NCBI GenBank assembly: GCA_937951995.1
Contig: CALGAG010000074.1
Location: 1 to 16,837 of the forward strand
Reading direction: 5' to 3'
Length of the DNA stretch: 16,837 nt
From: an uncultured Bacillota bacterium
Lineage (GTDB): Bacteria; Bacillota; Clostridia; Tissierellales; Tissierellaceae
In this document: positions 13,566 to 16,837 of the stretch, piece after piece
How positions within the stretch are numbered: the stretch's first letter is position 1
Layout of the letters: each line of letters opens with the position of its first letter
Position numbers and translations under genes: made by a program
The notes under the pieces: generated by a model
The model's database searches: none
The model's input: the letters and a program-made list of their open reading frames with translations, nothing else
Told to the model about the DNA's origin: nothing

Positions 13566-15920
13566 ATGAATAACCCTTATATTATAGAAGAGAGAAAAAT
13601 TCCTCTGATACCACTTAGGGGAATATCTATATTTCCACACATGGTCATACACTTTGATGTGGGGAGGGATAAGTCAGTACAGGCACTAGAGAAATCCATG
13701 ATGGATGATTCACTGATAATGCTTTGTACACAAATAAATCCAAAGGTCGAGGAGCCAGGTTTTGATGATTTCTATCACGTAGGTACCATGGCCAAGGTCA
13801 AGCAAATGCTCAAACTGCCTGGTGGAAGCATCAGGGTGCTTGTTGAGGGAATAAACAGGGGAAAGGTAAAAAGCTTAAGTCAGGAAGAGCCCTATTTTGA
13901 GGCCATAGCTGACATTTACTCATATGAAAGCGAAGACCTGGAGAAGAACCAGGACTCAGAGGCTGCCATGAGACTGGTGATTGAAGACCTGGAGGAATAT
14001 ATAGGTTTAAATCCCAAGGTTCCATCTGAGGTGCTCTACACCATTTCGGACATTGAGGATCCCGGTAGGCTTGCGGATGTCATTTCTTCATACATCTTCC
14101 TTAAGCAGGAGGATGACCAGAGGATACTACAAACCTTTGACTTCTTTCAACGGCTGGAAATCCTCCATGAGATACTACAAAGAGAGATTGAGCTGCTGAG
14201 GATTGAGGAGAAAATCAACCAAAGGGTCAAGAAGCAGATAAACAAGGTCCAGAAGGAGTATTATCTGAAGGAGCAGCTTAAGGCCATTCAGAAGGAGCTT
14301 GGAGAAGATGACACTTTTTCAAGCGAAATGGAGGAATATGCAAGCAAGATCAAGAAGCTAAAGATGCCAAAGGAAGTCAGGGAAAAGGCATTGAAGGAAG
14401 TTGACAGGCTGGCCAAGATGTCACCACATTCAGCTGAGGTTGGTGTAATCAGGACATACTTGGATTGGATAGTTGACCTTCCCTGGGATAAGGAAACAAA
14501 GGAAAAAATCGACATTAAAAAGGCAAGAGAGATCCTTGACAATGACCATTACGGTCTTATGGATGTAAAGGAGAGAATCCTTGAGTTCATAGCCATAAGA
14601 AAGCTTACCAATTCTATAAAAGGGCCGATTCTATGCCTGGTAGGACCTCCTGGAGTAGGTAAGACCTCTATAGCCAGATCCATAGCATCCTCACTAAACA
14701 GAAATTTCGTTAGGATGTCACTTGGTGGAGTTAGGGATGAAGCTGAGATTAGGGGCCACAGAAGAACCTATGTAGGCAGCATGCCAGGAAGGATAATAAG
14801 TTCAATCAAAAAAGCTGGAACCAGAAATCCAGTATTTCTATTTGATGAAATAGACAAGCTTGCAAGTGACTTCAGAGGGGATCCAGCAAGTGCACTTTTG
14901 GAAGTTTTGGACCCTGAACAGAACTCAACATTCACTGACCATTTCCTTGAGGCTCCATTTGATCTGTCCAAGGTTATGTTTATAACAACTGCAAATACCA
15001 CATCAACAATACCACCTGCCCTATTGGACAGGATGGAGGTAATTAGAATCAGTGGATATACTGAGGAGGAGAAGCTGCAGATAGCCAAGAGGTACCTGTT
15101 GCCAAAGCAGATGAAGGAGCATGGGCTAAAGGACGACCAGATCAAGATTTCGGATGCCGCAATCAGAGGTGTGATCAACTACTATACCAGAGAAGCCGGA
15201 GTCAGAAACCTGGAAAGAAACATTGCCAACCTATGTAGGAAAGCTGCCAAGAAAATTGTTGAGGATGGGAAGAAATCAGTATCTATCAATGCTGGCAACA
15301 TCACAACATACCTTGGAACTAAAAAGTTCAGATATGACAAGCTGGAGGAGAAGAACCAGGTCGGTGTGGCAAATGGTCTTGCATGGACTGCTGTTGGTGG
15401 AGAGACACTTTCTGTTGAGGTAACCACCATGAAGGGTACAGGAAAAACTCAGCTTACAGGGAAACTGGGAGACGTAATGAAGGAATCGGCCATGGCTGGA
15501 ATCAGTTATGTAAGGGCAAATGCTGAAAGGCTTAAAATATCACCGGACTTCTACAAGGATGTTGATATTCACATACATGTACCTGAGGGAGCAATTCCTA
15601 AGGACGGTCCGTCTGCTGGAATAACAATTGCAACTGCTGTAATATCCGCATTAACTGAGAGGGCCATTCTAAGAGAGGTAGCCATGACTGGAGAGATTAC
15701 CCTTAGGGGAAGAGTCTTGCCTGTTGGTGGAATCAAGGAGAAGCTGCTCGCTGCCCACAGGATGGGCATAAAGAAGGTACTCCTGCCATATGACAACAAT
15801 AAGGATCTGGAGGAAATACCTGATAAGATTAAGAAAAAGATGGAATTTGTCCTAGTCAAGGATTTGGACCAGGTTTTGGAACATGCGTTGGAAAAGGGTG
15901 AAACAAATGAAGATAATTAG
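13566..15920 (+). CDS. lon: ATP-dependent protease La (Lon)
   Basis: Homo-oligomeric cytosolic AAA+ protease that degrades misfolded and selected regulatory proteins. The 784 residues are normal LonA length. The N-terminal LON substrate domain (about 10-205) is followed by a coiled-coil helical linker (about 205-290). The AAA+ module has Walker A GPPGVGKT (360-367) and Walker B VFLFDEID (423-430). The protease domain (about 590-775) carries the Ser-Lys dyad: Ser683 in KDGPSAG and Lys726 in GGIKEKLLAA, 43 residues apart as in E. coli. I chose ATG at 13566, 6 nt after AGGAGGG (13553-13559); an in-frame TTG at 13545 precedes the ribosome binding site and was rejected. engB begins inside its last codons, 14 nt of overlap. 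Confidence 0.97.
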   Translation: MNNPYIIEERKIPLIPLRGISIFPHMVIHFDVGRDKSVQALEKSMMDDSLIMLCTQINPKVEEPGFDDFYHVGTMAKVKQMLKLPGGSIRVLVEGINRGKVKSLSQEEPYFEAIADIYSYESEDLEKNQDSEAAMRLVIEDLEEYIGLNPKVPSEVLYTISDIEDPGRLADVISSYIFLKQEDDQRILQTFDFFQRLEILHEILQREIELLRIEEKINQRVKKQINKVQKEYYLKEQLKAIQKELGEDDTFSSEMEEYASKIKKLKMPKEVREKALKEVDRLAKMSPHSAEVGVIRTYLDWIVDLPWDKETKEKIDIKKAREILDNDHYGLMDVKERILEFIAIRKLTNSIKGPILCLVGPPGVGKTSIARSIASSLNRNFVRMSLGGVRDEAEIRGHRRTYVGSMPGRIISSIKKAGTRNPVFLFDEIDKLASDFRGDPASALLEVLDPEQNSTFTDHFLEAPFDLSKVMFITTANTTSTIPPALLDRMEVIRISGYTEEEKLQIAKRYLLPKQMKEHGLKDDQIKISDAAIRGVINYYTREAGVRNLERNIANLCRKAAKKIVEDGKKSVSINAGNITTYLGTKKFRYDKLEEKNQVGVANGLAWTAVGGETLSVEVTTMKGTGKTQLTGKLGDVMKESAMAGISYVRANAERLKISPDFYKDVDIHIHVPEGAIPKDGPSAGITIATAVISALTERAILREVAMTGEITLRGRVLPVGGIKEKLLAAHRMGIKKVLLPYDNNKDLEEIPDKIKKKMEFVLVKDLDQVLEHALEKGETNEDN

Positions 15921-16509
15921 TTCAGACCTCCAGGCAATGGCGGTAGCTCCAAAAGGATACCCGGATGACGGGATGCCTGAGCTTGCCTTTGCGGGCAGGT
16001 CCAATGTTGGAAAATCATCATTTATAAATGCCATGCTAAACAGGACTAACCTGGCAAGGACCAGCGGAAAACCTGGAAAGACCAGAACCATAAACTTCTA
16101 TCTGATCAATGAAAAGTTCAGATTTGTTGATTTGCCAGGATATGGCTATGCCCAGGTCTCCAAAAGTGAGCGTAAAAAATGGGGAGACATAATTGAGAAG
16201 TATCTAAGGAAAAGGGATAACCTAAAAGCCATAGTTCTCCTGGTTGATATCAGGCACAAACCTTCTGGCCAGGATATCGACATGTACCATTGGATTAAAA
16301 CATTCGGTTATGATGCAATCATAGTTGCCACAAAGGCTGACAAGATTGCCAGAGGTCAATGGGAGAGACACATGAAGATAATTAGGGACGAGTTGGAAAT
16401 TGAAGGAAATGACTTCGTAGTGCCTTTTTCATCATCCAAGAAGCTAAATGTAGACAAGCTATGGGAGATATTTGAGCCCATGCTGGTCCAAAATCCAATA
16501 GAGGAATAA
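15907..16509 (+). CDS. engB: Ribosome biogenesis GTPase EngB (YsxC/YihA)
   Basis: Small GTPase of the TrmE-Era superfamily, essential in many bacteria for late 50S subunit assembly. The 200 residues match the family. The GTP-binding motifs run in order: G1 GRSNVGKSS (30-38), G2 threonine in KTRTINFY (59-66), G3 DLPGYG (75-80), G4 TKAD (142-145) and G5 SSSKK (175-179). The YAQVSKSERKKW segment after G3 is diagnostic. ATG at 15907 overlaps lon by 14 nt and follows the purine-rich AAAAGGGTG; an upstream in-frame ATG at 15883 would extend deeper into lon without a good ribosome binding site. lon-engB adjacency is common in Bacillota. It ends the transcript before a perfect terminator stem. Confidence 0.96.
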   Translation: MKIISSDLQAMAVAPKGYPDDGMPELAFAGRSNVGKSSFINAMLNRTNLARTSGKPGKTRTINFYLINEKFRFVDLPGYGYAQVSKSERKKWGDIIEKYLRKRDNLKAIVLLVDIRHKPSGQDIDMYHWIKTFGYDAIIVATKADKIARGQWERHMKIIRDELEIEGNDFVVPFSSSKKLNVDKLWEIFEPMLVQNPIEE

Positions 16510-16519
16510 AAAGACAAAT

Positions 16520-16548
16520 AAAGAGCCAGTGGTTTCCACTGGCTCTTT
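16520..16548. terminator. Bidirectional Rho-independent terminator between engB and the rubredoxin gene
   Basis: Perfect 13-bp inverted repeat: AAAGAGCCAGTGG (16520-16532) and CCACTGGCTCTTT (16536-16548) with loop TTT. The T-ending right arm serves engB on the plus strand. On the minus strand the complement of the A-rich upstream stretch (16508-16522) supplies a T-rich tail for the convergent rubredoxin gene. Confidence 0.9.
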
Positions 16549-16558
16549 GTAAGTACTT

Positions 16559-16717
16559 TTACTCCTTTTCAAACATATCTTTGGTTGCTCCACATACTGG
16601 GCAAACCCAATCCTCTGGAAGATCTTCAAAAGCTGTTCCTGGAGCTATACCTCCATCTGGATCTCCCTCTGCTGGATCATAAACATAACCGCATGGTCCA
16701 CATACCCATTTGTCCAT
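16559..16717 (-). CDS. Rubredoxin
   Basis: Small one-iron electron carrier of anaerobes, donating electrons to rubrerythrin, superoxide reductase, flavoproteins and similar oxygen-defence partners. The 52-residue protein begins MDKWVCGPCGYVYDPAEGD and ends near DWVCPVCGATKDMFEKE. Four iron-binding cysteines are present: Cys6 and Cys9 (CGPCG), Cys39 and Cys42 (CPVCG). The aromatic core Trp4, Tyr11, Tyr13, Phe30, Trp37 and Phe49 is in place, so the domain is complete. ATG at 16717 lies 8 nt after AGGAG (16726-16730); an ATG at 16724 is out of frame. It forms a monocistronic unit convergent with engB. The electron partner is not in the window. Confidence 0.95.
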   Translation of the reverse strand: MDKWVCGPCGYVYDPAEGDPDGGIAPGTAFEDLPEDWVCPVCGATKDMFEKE

Positions 16718-16758
16718 TGTGCATTCTCCTTTCGTTTATGAATTTACTTAGATACCTT

Positions 16759-16767
16759 ATTATACCA
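16759..16767 (-). promoter_or_regulatory. Extended -10 promoter of the rubredoxin gene
   Basis: On the minus strand TGGTATAAT (16767-16759) is a perfect -10 box with a TG extension, 41 bp before the rubredoxin ATG. The -35 region is not recognisable. The 13-nt core ATATGGTATAATA is identical to the one at the tig promoter, reflecting a shared strong core promoter. The remaining bases to the right edge (16768-16837) are AT-rich and show no gene that I can support. Confidence 0.65.
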
Positions 16768-16837
16768 TATTTTAACTAAAAAGAAATAGGTAATTTATTT
16801 TGGGGAAACTGTTATATTAGATTATAAGCCCAAAATA

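Noticed and set aside
1..16837. CRISPR array, insertion sequence, prophage or toxin-antitoxin pair
   Set aside because: No regularly spaced direct repeats, transposase or integrase motifs, or small toxin-antitoxin gene pairs are visible; almost all DNA is taken by conserved housekeeping genes.
16768..16837. Start of another gene at the right edge
   Set aside because: AT-rich sequence with TATATT and TATAA elements but no ribosome binding site or start codon followed by a supportable reading frame before the window ends.

Overview
The window looks like the chromosome of an anaerobic, low-to-moderate-GC member of the Bacillota, most likely class Clostridia. The grounds are a FabK-type (FMN) enoyl-ACP reductase in a compact type II fatty acid synthesis (FAS II) cluster, the order tig-clpP-clpX-lon-engB, a two-cysteine-pair rubredoxin, strong AGGAGG ribosome binding sites, frequent AGG/AGA arginine codons, and extended -10 promoters. 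I cannot name a species. Nothing indicates a mobile element, prophage, CRISPR array or plasmid function; this is a housekeeping region.

Layout. (1) Positions 1-1161: on the minus strand, fabZ (566-997, GTG start) is followed by a nitronate monooxygenase/FabK-like flavoprotein that runs off the left edge. A 164-bp divergent regulatory region (998-1161) separates them from (2) the plus-strand FAS II operon fabH-fabK-fabD-fabG-acpP-fabF (1162-6317). Its first three genes overlap by 8 nt each, and it closes with a strong terminator at 6322-6361. (3) Positions 6383-9982: cca, glmM and degV, closely spaced and probably one transcript. (4) A tRNA-Leu(UAG) gene (10083-10166) with a near-consensus promoter and its own terminator. 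(5) Positions 10276-16509: the protein-quality-control cluster tig-clpP-clpX-lon-engB, with a short hairpin between clpX and lon and a perfect 13-bp stem terminator at the end. (6) A 52-residue rubredoxin gene on the minus strand (16559-16717), convergent with engB, then 120 bp of promoter/intergenic DNA to the right edge.

How the genes work together. FabD charges ACP with malonyl groups, FabH starts chains, FabF elongates, FabG reduces the ketone, FabZ dehydrates and FabK reduces the enoyl product. All elongation-cycle activities are therefore present, but acetyl-CoA carboxylase, the phosphate acyltransferase genes and a recognisable FapR/FabT regulator are not in this window. Trigger factor, ClpXP and Lon cover nascent-chain folding and regulated proteolysis; EngB supports 50S ribosome assembly. 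Cca repairs tRNA 3' ends and GlmM feeds peptidoglycan synthesis.

I found no convincing undescribed system. The items most worth a second look are regulatory: interleaved inverted repeats between fabZ and fabH, an inverted repeat over the tig promoter, and the clpX-lon hairpin. A DegV protein with an altered C-terminal motif and the second FabK-like paralogue next to fabZ are also noted.
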